64,000 nt of DNA, from NCBI GenBank assembly GCA_027563935.2, contig CM050447.1:14042501-14106500 (forward strand), in the 5' to 3' direction. This stretch comes from Costus lasius (taxonomy: Eukaryota > Streptophyta > Magnoliopsida > Zingiberales > Costaceae). Of the stretch, positions 34,730-46,100 are shown in pieces (position 1 is the first letter of the stretch; each line of letters begins with the position of its first letter). The notes under the pieces are model-generated. The model ran no database searches. It saw only the letters and a list, made by a program, of their open reading frames with translations, and was not told where the DNA came from. A program made the translations under genes and the position numbers.

Positions 34730-35702
34730 GGCGGAACACCGGAACGCAACTACGCTAGGATTTTCGATCCGAAATTAGAAACACTAATTACCCCGATTAA
34801 TTTTTATCCTAAAATACAATTCTCATGGAGAACCCTAACCCTAATTCAGGAAATCGAACCTCAAATCAAAATTACCTCCGGTCAAAATCACGCTTGGCTG
34901 ACGTCTGCCTACGTCTGCCGTCCGAAATCAAAATCGAATTTCTTCGCTGATGGATGCCTTGCGTCAGCGCTTCCGATTTCGATTTCGTTTTCGAAAACTC
35001 AATTTGCGGTTGACCGTTTCGCGTGTTGACTTTCACCTCGTTTCGAACGCCCGACGCATTCGAAACTCGCGTCGTCTTCTTCGTTCGTCCGAAATCGAGC
35101 GCCGCCTGCGCTCGCGACTCGCCGTCCTCCGCCGACGTCCGCGTTGCCGGGAACCTCGCCGAAGACGACGATAAATAGCGCCGCGAACTCAGAAACAGGG
35201 GAGAGGAGCTTTGAGAGAAATCGAAGCTTTATTCCGTCGTTCGAAGCTTACAAACTCTCGTGGATCCGACGACCCCTGCCGCCGTCCGGTCTCCCTCTTT
35301 CCTCCCTCGCCGGTCGTCCCCTGACGCCGGTTACAATTCTCTCTCTCTCTCACACAGAACTCGCTGGTAGAGTTGATGAGGATGCCGATCCGCTTAGCTC
35401 CGGAACCTCCTCTCCTTTTAACGCCACAGCCTCCACCTCGACGCCTATTTTGGGCGTGCAAGCTTTGCGCATCCGCGTCCGCCGCATGCGAACGCGTTCA
35501 CCACGCGCGTCCGCTTCTCCCGCCGGTGTCGTCGACGCCATCCGATGCTCCCCCGCTCGCATCCACGTCCGACGCGTGCGGAGACGACGAAGCAAAAGCT
35601 TCGTTTGTCTTTTGCACGGTCAACCCCCTATTTGACCCTGTTTTTCCCTTCTTCGGGCTTGGCATTGGGCTTGGGCCGAACCGGCCTGACCCAAGCCAGA
35701 CA
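34730..35702 (-). repeat. 3' LTR of the TR-GAG element, outer end truncated
   Basis: It starts at GGCGGAACACCGGAACGC, which corresponds to base 61 of the other LTR, and ends at AGACA (TGACA in the other copy). Confidence 0.85.
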
Positions 35703-35718
35703 ATTCTCCCCCGCCCAA
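35703..35718 (-). other. Polypurine tract
   Basis: On the minus strand TTGGGCGGGGGAGAAT directly abuts the 3' LTR, as required for plus-strand DNA priming. Confidence 0.75.
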
Positions 35719-35719
35719 T

Positions 35720-36938
35720 TTGGACATCGCCCTCGATGTCTCTAACGGGCGGATCTTGCAGAACCATCGCTCCGATCCTCAACGCCCCGATCCGACAGTG
35801 CTGCGCTCCCGTGGCAGCGTGTGGAACTACCTGCAGTGATCCAATCCGCGGTTGCTCGGTTTCCTCGGCTTCCTCGGTTGGATCCTGTGCCGCTATCGCC
35901 ATGAGCTTTTGCTTGCTAGGACAATCCTTTACCCAGTGAGGACCGCCGCACCAAAAGCAACCCTGTGGCTTTTGCTCCCGTCGTCTCGGTGAACCCTTGT
36001 TCTACCGGTAGACTGGTCTACCCCTCTTTGGAACTCTAGCTCCCGGCGGTGTGCATGGGGAGCCGTGCTTTGGTGGTGTCCTGGATTTCTTTGGTGGTGC
36101 TGGTTTGAAATTTCTGTTATCCACCAGAGATTCGGCCACCGCCGCAGCCGCCCTCCAATCAACTGGCTCGCGACGTCGGACCTCCGTTTCTGCCCATGGC
36201 TGAAGGCCCCGGAGGAAGAAGTATCTCCTATCGTCCTCTGCCATACCTGGAAGCTCCAGCATCAAAGTAGAGAAAGCCCTGACGTACTCCTGGATCGAGC
36301 CTGTATGCCTCAGCCGATCCAGTTTGCCACGCGCCTGATCCGCCGAGTTTCCGGGAAGAAACTGCCGCCGCAGTTCCTCACGAAAAGTCTCCCAAGTCCA
36401 GCTAGTAGTTCCTGATGTAGAGCCAACTTTGGTTCGCCACCAAAGTTTCGCGTCGCCCATAAGATAGGCGATGCACACTTGCACCCGATCTCCTGCAGAA
36501 ATATGGTTAGCTGAAAACAGTTGTTCCATATCCCAGATAAAGTTTTCGACCTCTCTAGACGATCGAGCCCCCCCCCCCCCCGAACGTCGCTGGGTCTGGC
36601 ACGCGCATCCTCGGTTTGGGAGCCTCCTGCTCCACCGGTGCCGATGCTGATTGCGATACTTGCGCTAGGGCTAGGGGCAGTACCCTAACTTCTGCGTGCA
36701 TGTCTTCCTTCATGCGAGCCATCTCTCCTGGTAGATGGATCAGACCCTCCACGGTCTGTTGCATGACCTCGATCTGCAACCTCTGCTGCTCGATCAGCAA
36801 TTCCTGATCCTCCACAGTCTTCTGAAGGTTTTCCACCTGTGGAATCATCCCATTGCCTCCACCACTGGCTAAACCGAGCACCTGCTCGATCTGAGCGATA
36901 CGATCACCCTGGTTCACCATCTCCTCAGGATCAGCCAT
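35720..36938 (-). pseudogene. gag of the TR-GAG element, one frameshift and one stop
   Basis: The N-terminus (ATG at 36938, MADPEEMVNQGDRIAQIEQ) is coiled-coil-like with heptads of Leu/Ile. The gag core follows (LWWRTKVGS, FREELRRQFLPGNSADQ, RRYFFLRGLQPWAE), then a basic region and a zinc knuckle CFWCGGPHWVKDC at about 35940-35980. The knuckle spacing is CX2CX3HX4C, one residue shorter than usual. Two lesions are visible: a 14-base C run at 36568-36581 shifts the frame between the N-terminus and the core, and a TAG at 36002-36004 precedes the knuckle, which stays in the same frame. Either lesion alone blocks full-length gag. The homopolymer could be a sequencing artefact. Confidence 0.85.
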
Positions 36939-37082
36939 CTCCTTGGCTTTTCCTTTATCCTGCCTGGGTCGGGCGTCCTCTGACGCTCCTCAGCAGTATA
37001 GGTGATTTTCTGGAACTTCAAACCTTTCCTCACCTTCGAGGGTGAAGCTGAAGGTGCCGTGTTTGCTGTAACACGTTTGCCT

Positions 37083-37093
37083 GCTCTGATACC
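37083..37093 (-). other. Primer-binding site (tRNA-iMet type)
   Basis: GGTATCAGAGC on the minus strand, three bases beyond the 5' LTR end, identical in position and sequence to the site at 1091-1101. Confidence 0.8.
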
Positions 37094-37096
37094 TGT

Positions 37097-38129
37097 TGTC
37101 ACGCCCCGGTCGGATCGTCCTGAAAACAGCCCTTAACCGCTGTCTCAGGACTCTCCGGCGGAACACCGGAACGCAACTACGCTAGGGTTTTCGACCCGAA
37201 ATTAGAAACCCTAATTACCCCGATTAATTTTTATCCCCAAAATACAATTCGCACGTAGAACCCTAACCCTAATTTAGGAAATCGAACCTCAAATCAAAAT
37301 TACCTCCGGTCAAAATCACGCTTGGCTGACGTCTGCCTACGTCTGCCGTCCGAAATCAAAATCGAATTTCTTCGCTGACGGAAGCCTTGCGTCAGCGCTT
37401 CCGATTTCGATTTCGTTTTCGAAAACTCAATTTGCCGTTTGACCGTTTCGCGTGTTGACTTTCACCTCGTTTCGAACGCCCGACGCGTTCGAAACTCGCG
37501 TCGTCTTCTTCGTTCGTCCGAAGCCGAGCGCCGCCTGCTCTCGCGACTCGCCGTCCTCCGCCGACGTCCGCGTTGCCGGGAACCTCGCCGAAGACGACGA
37601 TAAATAGCGCCGCGAACTCAGAAACAGGGGAGAGGAGCTTTGAGAGAAATCGAAGCTTTATTCCGTCGTTCGAAGCTTACAAACTCTTGTGGATCCGACG
37701 ACCCCTGCCGCCATCCAGTCTCCCTCTTCCCTCCCTCGCCGGTCGTCCCCTGACGCCAGTTACAATTCTCTCTCTCTCACACAGTACTCGCTGGTAGAGT
37801 TGATGAGGATGCCGATTCGCTTAGCTCCGGAACCTCCTCTCCTTTTAACGCCACAGCCGCCACCTCGACGCCTATTTTGGGCGTGCGAGCTTTGCGCGTC
37901 CGCGTCCGCCGCCTGCGAACGCGTTCACCACGCGCGTCCACTTCTCCCGCCGGTGTCGTCGACGCCATCCGCTGCTCCCCCGCTCGCGTCCGCGTCCGAC
38001 GCATGCGGAGACAACGAAGCAAAAGCTTCGTTTGTCTTTTGCACGGTCAACCCCCTATTTGACCCTGTTTTTCCCTTCTTCGGGCTTGGCATTAGGCTTG
38101 GGCCGAACCGGCCTGACCCAAGCCTGACA
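37097..38129 (-). repeat. 5' LTR of the TR-GAG element, complete
   Basis: The LTR is 1033 bp with TGTCA...TGACA inverted ends. It contains CCCTAACCCTAAT boxes, palindromic GATTTCGATTTCGTTTTCGAAA-like words and a CT/TC microsatellite. The long open frames inside it occur identically in both LTRs and are not genes. Confidence 0.88.
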
Positions 38130-39303
38130 CACGATAAGGACGTAAGAATAATTGCACCCATTACTATACCTGCCTTGTGATAAGAGATAGCATTGGGCCC
38201 ACGTTGGAGCAGTCATGGACTCGTATTGTCAACCGTGAAACAAGGCGTCAAATTACACGTAAGTTTTGGTTTTTCCTTGCTGTGGACCGCACTAGAGGGA
38301 AGAAAAATACCACGTGATAATCAGAGGCAAAGTAGGGAAGAAAGAAAAATAAAAGGGGAGAAAAAGTAGGGAAGAAAGAAAAAGAAAGGGGATAAAATCA
38401 TACCACGTGATAATCACGTGAAGCAAAGAAGCAGGCGGAAATGGAATCGGAGCGGCGGCAGGAAACAGTAGGCGCAGGTGGAATCGGAGGCAAGGAAGCT
38501 GTAGGGGGCTGAAGGGAAGCTGGAGTCGGCAGGCGGCGAGGTGCTGATGTGGTGGGATGCGGCAGCGAAGTGGCTTGCAGGCATGGGGAGGCAATGGTGG
38601 GGCTGGAGCAAGCTCGGGAAGGTGAGAGGAGGGCAATAGTGGACTCACAAGGGCTGGTCGGTGAGCTCTTGGCGAGATGGCGAGTTTGGCAGGGAAGCGG
38701 GAGGCGAGCTTGTGGCGAGGAGGTGGGAGGCAAGGCTGAGCGAGGCTACGAACATCGAGGCAAAGGTTGGGCGAGGTTCGTCAAGGCTGGGCGACTGGCA
38801 AGGATGCGAACGACAACCGATGAGTCTGAGCAGCGACCAACGACGCTGGCAAGGATGCGAATGGGGGATTACTGACCAACAAGGCTAGCAAGATTTGAAG
38901 CAGCTGGAATGAAAAAAGCTTCGACCGGTGATGGAAGATTTGAAGCGGCTGGAAGAGGCGACTAAAGAGGGCAACTGAAAGAGGTGGAATAGCTTTGCTT
39001 CGACCGGCGGCAACTGGAAGAGGAAGGGTGAGGGCGATTGGATGAGGGCGCCGGCTTCTGAAGGAGTGATGGTGAGAGATAGGTTTTTCCAGAACTTGAC
39101 CTATACACTGGAAGCGTGAGAGGTGAGACGTGTGAGAGATTAGTTTTCTTTTCGATTTGGGGAGAAACCAAAAAGGGAGAAAACTTTTCTCTTTTTTCAC
39201 CACTTTTCTTATCCTTCAAATGTGCCACTCCCAATAAAAATAGGTGAAAAACTAAGTTTTTTTCTCTTCTCTCCCATTTTCACCCCAATAAAATATGCAC
39301 TTA
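38130..39303. repeat. Purine-rich/GC-rich composite repeat, probable non-autonomous transposon
   Basis: A duplicated block at 38305-38420 contains ACCACGTGATAATCA and AGTAGGGAAGAAAGAAAAA twice. A GC-rich segment (38420-39080) follows, with repeated GGCAGGCGG, GGCGAGGT and GACTGGCAAGGATGCGAA words, then a pyrimidine-rich arm (39120-39290). The layout (purine arm, GC-rich centre, pyrimidine arm, CACGTG palindromes) resembles the elements at 42998-43949. No matching terminal repeats or target duplication were found, so the classification is tentative. Reading frames here are low-complexity and not credible genes. Confidence 0.45.
38405..38421. repeat. CACGTG palindrome
   Basis: CACGTGATAATCACGTG is a perfect inverted repeat of two G-box cores around a short spacer. 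A near-identical copy (CACGTGATAGTCACGTG) lies at 43446-43462. Confidence 0.7.
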
Positions 39304-39405
39304 GGCTATATTCTGTTGAATGGAATCCACAGTGGAAAGGATGAAAAGTACAATGAATCTAGATGAATCCTTTCCATCGTTGATTCCATTCAACAGAACA
39401 TAGCC
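39304..39405. mobile_element. 102-bp foldback (hairpin) element
   Basis: Both arms can be read: GGCTATATTCTGTTGAATGG at the left and its near-perfect complement CCATTCAACAGAACATAGCC at the right. The paired blocks continue inward (GGAAAGGAT / ATCCTTTCC). It is preceded by TTA, but TTA does not follow it, so no target duplication is proven. It is most likely a small MITE. Confidence 0.7.
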
Positions 39406-40143
39406 AGGATAAATCCCAATGATAAAAACACTAACTTAAGAGTTTTATTTCATGGAACCAGTCAGCTTGTCTCAAAACGGTGGGTTGGTTTAAAAAATAA
39501 AATAAAATGCACCATGTTTTAAAATTATTTTATTAAAAAATTACTGCATTTGACTAAATTTTGTGGTACATAATTTGCTTTATATAGAATAATTTAAAAT
39601 CAATCAAAAAAGAAAATTACAAAAAATGTACAAAATTAAAATTAAAATATTTTTTAAAAATTACATTGACCGATTAGGATAGCCCAAGTTCCAAATGTGC
39701 GAGACTCAATTAAAAGGGCCGTATCAGACCTGAGCTACATTGTGCCAGGCCAATGTGGGCTACAGGACGTCCGACCGGTTGGCCATTCTATGCCACAGGA
39801 GAACGTAACATAAGCAATGTCCGGGCGAATTAAGACCCGACTCCAGTAGCGGCCTAAATTACGAGAAGCACGTGCGCCACAATTTTTTTTTTCCTCAAGA
39901 AAGAGAATGAATATTCCAACAAATATCAGATCGGCTTCTCTCCCAATGCATGCTCACCACGACATCACCTCAGCGCTGGCCACGTCACCATTTCTCTAGA
40001 ATCGTATCTTAATTCGCCAAACGTGTCTCGATTTGAGGCGCCAGAGGCGACACGGGACGCCGCCGCTCGTCCACGCGCTCCATTTGCTTCCCCTCTCTCC
40101 TCTGCCGTCTCTTTCGCGCGCTTCCGTCGCCCTGCGACGGCGG

Positions 40144-43100
40144 ATGGCGGCCGCTGCCCCCTCCCGCTGTCTCCTCCTCAACCACTCCCTCCCTGCCTCC
40201 CCCGTCCCCAGGCCAGACACCTTTACCGCCCCTTCGGCAGTTCCATCCGTTGCCGCCGCGTCCCCCAGTGACACCCCCGATTTGCCCTTCCTCAAGAACT
40301 CAAGATTCCCCCGATTCTCCTCTCTCCTCCGTTGCTCCTCGTCCGATTCCCAGGAGTCGAAGGCTGACCAGGACCTCGCTCTTCTTCTTGAAGTAGAAGG
40401 GTTGCGCTCTGCTCTTCGTGCTATTTTTTTTTAGCTTCAGTTGATTATGCGATAGAGATTTATGAGGATGTGTTTTTTTCTGAGGCATACATCTAGGAGT
40501 TGCATCAGATTTCTTTCTTGAATCTGATTCTTACAATTTACACCTGCTAGCCTCCGATTCGGTGCTATATTTTAGCTAGATCAGATGCTAATTTAAAGAC
40601 CCTTTACCTTCTCAGCGACTACTTGATCATTACTCATTCGTGTATGCCTGGTTAGTTGACGGTCAACATAAACATGCTTCTCTTGGAATGTAGAATATGT
40701 TGATAGGGGAAGCATACGACTCTTAATGGTTTTGACTTTATGTAGATGAATTTATTCGGCTAATAGTGTTTGCCCTTTATGCTGTTTAAGATGTTATCTA
40801 TTTTAGCCTGCATATAAATAATAAAAAAACTAAGTGGGTTCTTTGATTTTAAGAAGTCGGAGTTTGTGATATTCACATTTATTCCTCTAAATATGAAGTT
40901 AATCATACGGCCACGAGTTCCTGTGCCGTGAATGGGTTTCCCTGCTAGGCTTTCTTCACCAGTTTTCCAGTAAAGGAGGAGAAGAAAGAGCGTTTATATT
41001 CGAGTAATGAAACAGATGAACGGAGGAAGACAAGTGTTCAAATGACTAAGAGAGGCCAACAAGGAATCCAGCATAGAGGATTGATAAGTTTCTTTGCCAA
41101 TTACTGTTTGCTTAGTTTAGTTTAATTTATTTGAGTGAAACAGGAGGGGATTAAGTAATCTCTGGTAGAAGGAATAAAGTTTGATTGTGGAAATAGTATA
41201 TTAATCACTGGTAAGAAGAGAACTAAGAATGCATTGAAGACAACAATAGCCAGCGTAGAAATCCTTCACTTCTATGGGAAGAAATCATCTTCCATCACAT
41301 CCACAATAGACAAGCCCCGAAAGATTTCTACCTTTGCAGGATTTATCTTCTTGTTCTATGAAGGATATGATCTCAGTTGGTCACATCATGCTCTCAATTT
41401 GCCGCACAAGTTGCTGCTAACTTAACTAATGGATAAAGTATTTAAAATACTTTTGGAACTTCATGCACCATTTTCAAATAAAATAAAGTTTTTATACTGA
41501 ATGGAATTGTTTGCATGGCTTACAATTCATATATGTCATGCTTCGTACATTTAATTCAAAATATTCTGTTCCTAATACTTAAGTTCAATTTCTCTTTCTG
41601 TTTCACTATGCAACATTTGTCGTTTTTCTTGCTCAAGGTTACTGCATAAATGTTCATAGTAACTGAGATAAAAGATCAGCTTTTAGTAATTTTATTGTCA
41701 AAGTTTAGTAAAATTTGAGTTTCAGTCTCATTGTCCTGGCTCAAGGTTACCGCATAGATGCTCATGGTAACTGAGATATAGAACAGCTTTTAGTAATTTT
41801 ATTGTCATCTTTGTGGTATAGTTGACTTGTAAAATCATTTTATTTAACTAACTAAAGGTCACTGTATATTGCTTAGAAATGTTCCTTTGAATACTCATGA
41901 AAAGTTGGCTTGACATGGTCATTCTTTCCAGAGTTGTTGCAGACATATACCGTTTAGGCAATCGGCAAGCATTTAATACAGGTTTAACTCCTGAAATACT
42001 CATACTTCATACCTACAAAATTTTATCCTTTGTGCTATACTATTTGATCATGTCCCTGCAATCTTCTGAGGCCCTTTTCTTTCATAAATATGAATTCTAT
42101 AATATGATAATGCTTTTTAATTTATGGTTAATAACATGTGTTTTCTTTGTCTTTTTATCGTAATCAGCATTTCAGAAAATTGGGCTGGATTGTGCTAATT
42201 GGACAGAACCAATATATGCTGACCTGATGAGGTCTGTATTGACAAATTTCATGATGCTTGTAAATAATTTAAGATAAAGCCTTTAACCAATGGGCCTTTC
42301 ATATTTTATGTAAGTCTCTTCTTTTATTGTACTAAATGGTCTGTGTAAATCACGTAGAAGATTTTCTTTCTGACAAATTATCTGTTATAGTTGAACTTTC
42401 TGAAGTTTGATAAGTTTTTTACTCTATAATATATGACACATTTTTATCTTAATGCAATGAAGTTATTAACTTCTGTTATTAGGAAGGCTGCTGGTGAGGA
42501 AGAACGGATGTTAATTTTGTTTTTCAACAGGGTAATTCTTTCTCTTGATTTGTTTTTGCGGTTCTAGCTCCTTAAAACGTATATGCATTTTAATAGTGCT
42601 TGCCAATTATTAAAGCATGCTGTTTTAGAACATTACAGAGGTGGTTTTTCTTCCCTAAAGGAATGGCAAGGGAACGTTGGGCTCTTCTTGCTCTCACACT
42701 TGTTTTCCTTTTTTTTAGCATTTCATACATTGCGTTATAATTGATATATCTTGAATGAGAGATGCACATCCAGATTTTTTATCTCTATCAAATCATTGCT
42801 AAGATTCATGGAATATGACCTAAAACAAAAATGACAGGAGTTAAAATTTGTGTTCTCTTTAAGAAGGAAGCCTGGTAAATAATGAGGGATAATAATTGCT
42901 ATCTCACTTTGCATGGCATAAAGTGACAACTAAAAAGCACACTAGTACTTGATGGGAGATGACTTCCATATCACAATGTGGTGACTAGTGACACTTAGGC
43001 TCTGTTGCCTTGCAGGGAAAACCAGAGGGGGCGGACGGATTTCCCTCTTTTCCCAGGTTTCCTTGCAAGGACGGATTCAGAGGGATGGAGAGGCTGACGG

Positions 43101-46100
43101 CTACATGCCGTTTTTCGATCCCCTCCAAAAAAGGCAGAAAAACGGATGCGTCGTCACCTCCCACCTCACCCTAGCCTCGTCGCCGCTTCTAGCCTCGCTT
43201 GCGTCGCCGCCGCCCTGCGAGCTCGCCTCCAGCCTCCGGCCTCACCCTAGCCTCGTCCTCGCCTCCAGCCTCGCCTCCACCCTCCAGCCTCGCCCTGGCC
43301 TCGTCCTCGCCTCCAGCCTCTCCGCCGCCCTGCGAGCTGGCCTCCAGTCTCCGACAGCCGGCGACCTGCCTCCGCGCGGCGACAGCCGCCCCTTCCAGCT
43401 CCCCGCCGCGATTCGCGTCCGCGTGCAACAACAGGCGGATGGATTCACGTGATAGTCACGTGACTGCAACTCCTTCCGTAGGGATTTGGAATCCTCTCTT
43501 TGATGATTTCCCTCTTGTTTCCCCTCCGTTGAAGGAAACAGAGCCTTAGGCTTTGTTTTCTTCTGAGGGATGGAAAACTAGAAGGGGAGGGAAAAATAAT
43601 CAAAAGGGGAGGGAAGGGGAGAGAAAATGAGAAGCACTTGAATGTCACGTGTGTGCTATGCTCCTACGCTACCTTACGTGGTGGCTCCAGCGGCAGGTGG
43701 TTCCGAGAGTCGTCAGGGACGTTGAGGGCGGGCAAGGGCGTTGTCGTCGAGAGCGAGCCGGCAATTGAGGGCGAGCAGAAGGGCATCGTTGATGACGGAT
43801 TTATTTTAAACTCGATTCCAGCGGAAACAAAAAAGGGCACTATAAGCCATCACTTTTTCCCTCCTTCCAAATCCGTCCGCCCAAGGAAATGGGGAAAAAT
43901 AGATGAATCTATCCTATCCCTCATGTTTTCCCTCTAAGAAAACACTCCCTTAGGATGAGTACAACTCGGGAAAGGTTGTTTGTAATAGCTTACTTTAATA
44001 ATCAAATGTGGGCTTTTAGATTCCAAATACTTTAAGTAGACATCTCGTAGAATATCAAGCAAGACAAAACAATTTGTGTAAGAAAATAAGCACCTATTGA
44101 AAAGAAGTGGGTATAGGCCTCCTAAGTAAAATCAGCATAATTTACATAAGAGGAAACTATCAGCATGAAGACCATGCCTTAAGGGCTTTCAAACCTTACA
44201 GCCGTTACAGGTATAGCATATTAAGAAATCTTGGCTGTGAAAGCTTTCATTTTATCTAATATGTTTCCTGAAACCCTCCCAAAGAATCATTCAACACTCT
44301 TAGAATACAACTTTATAAGCTAAATGTTTGTAGTAACTTGCATTAGGATAATGTTTGTGTCCTTAGATGCACAAATACTTGAAGTGGAGATTCCCTAAAA
44401 TATTAAGAAAATAAGAATACATCAGAAAATAAATTATAAACAAATCAAAAGCTATGAAAATTATCTCTTATTTTTGGCTTGACTAGCTCTCTCCTTTCCT
44501 AGTTTAAATAGGAGTTGGGTTGATAAGGTCCTGATCCCTTGTAGAGTTGAAACTTTGGCGTTGTTAAAGGTTCTATTCATTGTCCTACTCTAACATTGCA
44601 TTAGACAACCCTTTTTGTTATTTATTGTTGATTTTTTATTTTAATTTCAAAAACAATGAAACAATTCAGAGGATAACCCAAAAACCTGTATTCATGTAGT
44701 TTGAATAATTCCCTAATCAATCTTTCCTGTTGCTTTCTGCAGATTGGATGGCCTTCCTCGTTGCCTACAAATGAGAAAGAAACGTTCATGAAAAGAATTT
44801 TACGTGAAAAGGTATTGTTTTCCCTTTTCACAGATGTTGCAAAATATATCATCATGTTTTGAAACCTTTTCTGATTACTAGAACAATTAAGTCTATATCC
44901 TTTTGTTTGAAATGACTGTTTTCATAGACTTTCATCATCTCTCTTTTTAAGTTATTTTGATATAAATTATCAAATGCAAACTGGTTCTTAAGAAGCAACG
45001 ACATAAATCTTGGTTTTGAGTTTAGTATTACATGTCAAGTTATTGCACTTCTCAAATGGATGCTATTTAACCTGAATTTCTCTAATCTGATTGTGTAGAA
45101 CTAATATTTTCTTGTGAATGTTTTATTAATTTTTTTCATTTTTTGAAAATCGACCTATGTACAATTATGTTATCCTACGCATTATCCTAGAATCCTTTAC
45201 TAAACTACAGTCTATAAGTTTTGCAGAAAAAAGCTTTGGAAGATTTTGCTACCTCGAACAGCTTAACATTGCGTCCTGGAGTTGAAGAGTAAGTTTCTCT
45301 ATACATTGTTGTCTGCAAGTTTTTGCCATGGATTTGGTTTCAAGAAACAACTTTTCTGTACCCATTCACCAATGGATTCATAACCAAGAACTTGAAAATG
45401 AAAGTGAGATGCATCAACCAACCTGGTGGCAGTATATTGACACAGCTCAATAATTTGTGCTATGAAATTACCTAATTTTGAAGCAACATGATCAGCTGAT
45501 TTGTAGCCTTACTTCCACTGTCAAAGGGTCAATTTTAGGATCCATGCTTAAAATGAATAAAAGAAAGAGATTCTGTAGATATTTGTATATGACAATAGAT
45601 ATTGTTTTGCTGGAAATTCAAGGTAATTGCCACTATTGTTTACCATTACCTACCTGTTATAACTTAAACCAGATGAAGTGCGTATCTTTTCCATCTATGA
45701 AATAACAACTATCACTGCTGTCTTTTAGTTTTTGACTATCTCCAAGGTAAGCCTCATGTAACCTCTTAATGGCCTTGAAGAGTCTCCTAAATGGTATTTC
45801 ACTTGTTATGGTTAACATATAGTTTTGTTCACCTTCTGAAGTTCTTCAGCAAATGGCAGTGTCTTTCGCATCACTAGTTAAGAAATCTTTCTTAGTATTT
45901 ACTTTAAGGAGACACTGTGAGTTGTGACATTAGATTAACAAGATACAAAAACAGAGTTTGTCTCCTGTCCGTGTCTATTTACATGTATGTACATTTATGT
46001 GGGCCGAGACAATTTTGGCCATGCATCTGAATCATAGTAGAAACTTCAAAAAGTTGGCACCTTTTTTAAAGATTGTAGTTGGTAGTCATTTTTAAATCTG

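Larger units (their letters stand above)
34730..38129 (-). mobile_element. Gag-only LTR retrotransposon (TR-GAG structure)
   Basis: On the minus strand the order is 5' LTR (37097-38129), primer site (37083-37093), gag (about 36938-35720), polypurine tract (35703-35718) and 3' LTR (34730-35702). No protease, reverse transcriptase, RNase H or integrase is present, and the gag end runs straight into the polypurine tract. This is the structure described for plant TR-GAG elements, which are non-autonomous and must borrow pol functions. The two LTRs are nearly identical by eye, so the insertion is young. The outer 60 bp of the 3' LTR are missing at the Rab5 side, so a target duplication cannot be tested. 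Relatives are the antisense gag/LTR at 1-2085 and the solo LTR at 18425. Confidence 0.85.

Noticed and set aside
35144..35939. Plus-strand frames in the LTRs of the TR-GAG element, repeated at 37573-38180
   Set aside because: Identical frames in both LTRs reflect repeat sequence; they are arginine/serine/proline-rich and carry no domain.
43189..43549. Alanine/serine/proline-rich frames on both strands
   Set aside because: They are translations of direct repeats inside a transposon in HAD intron 4.
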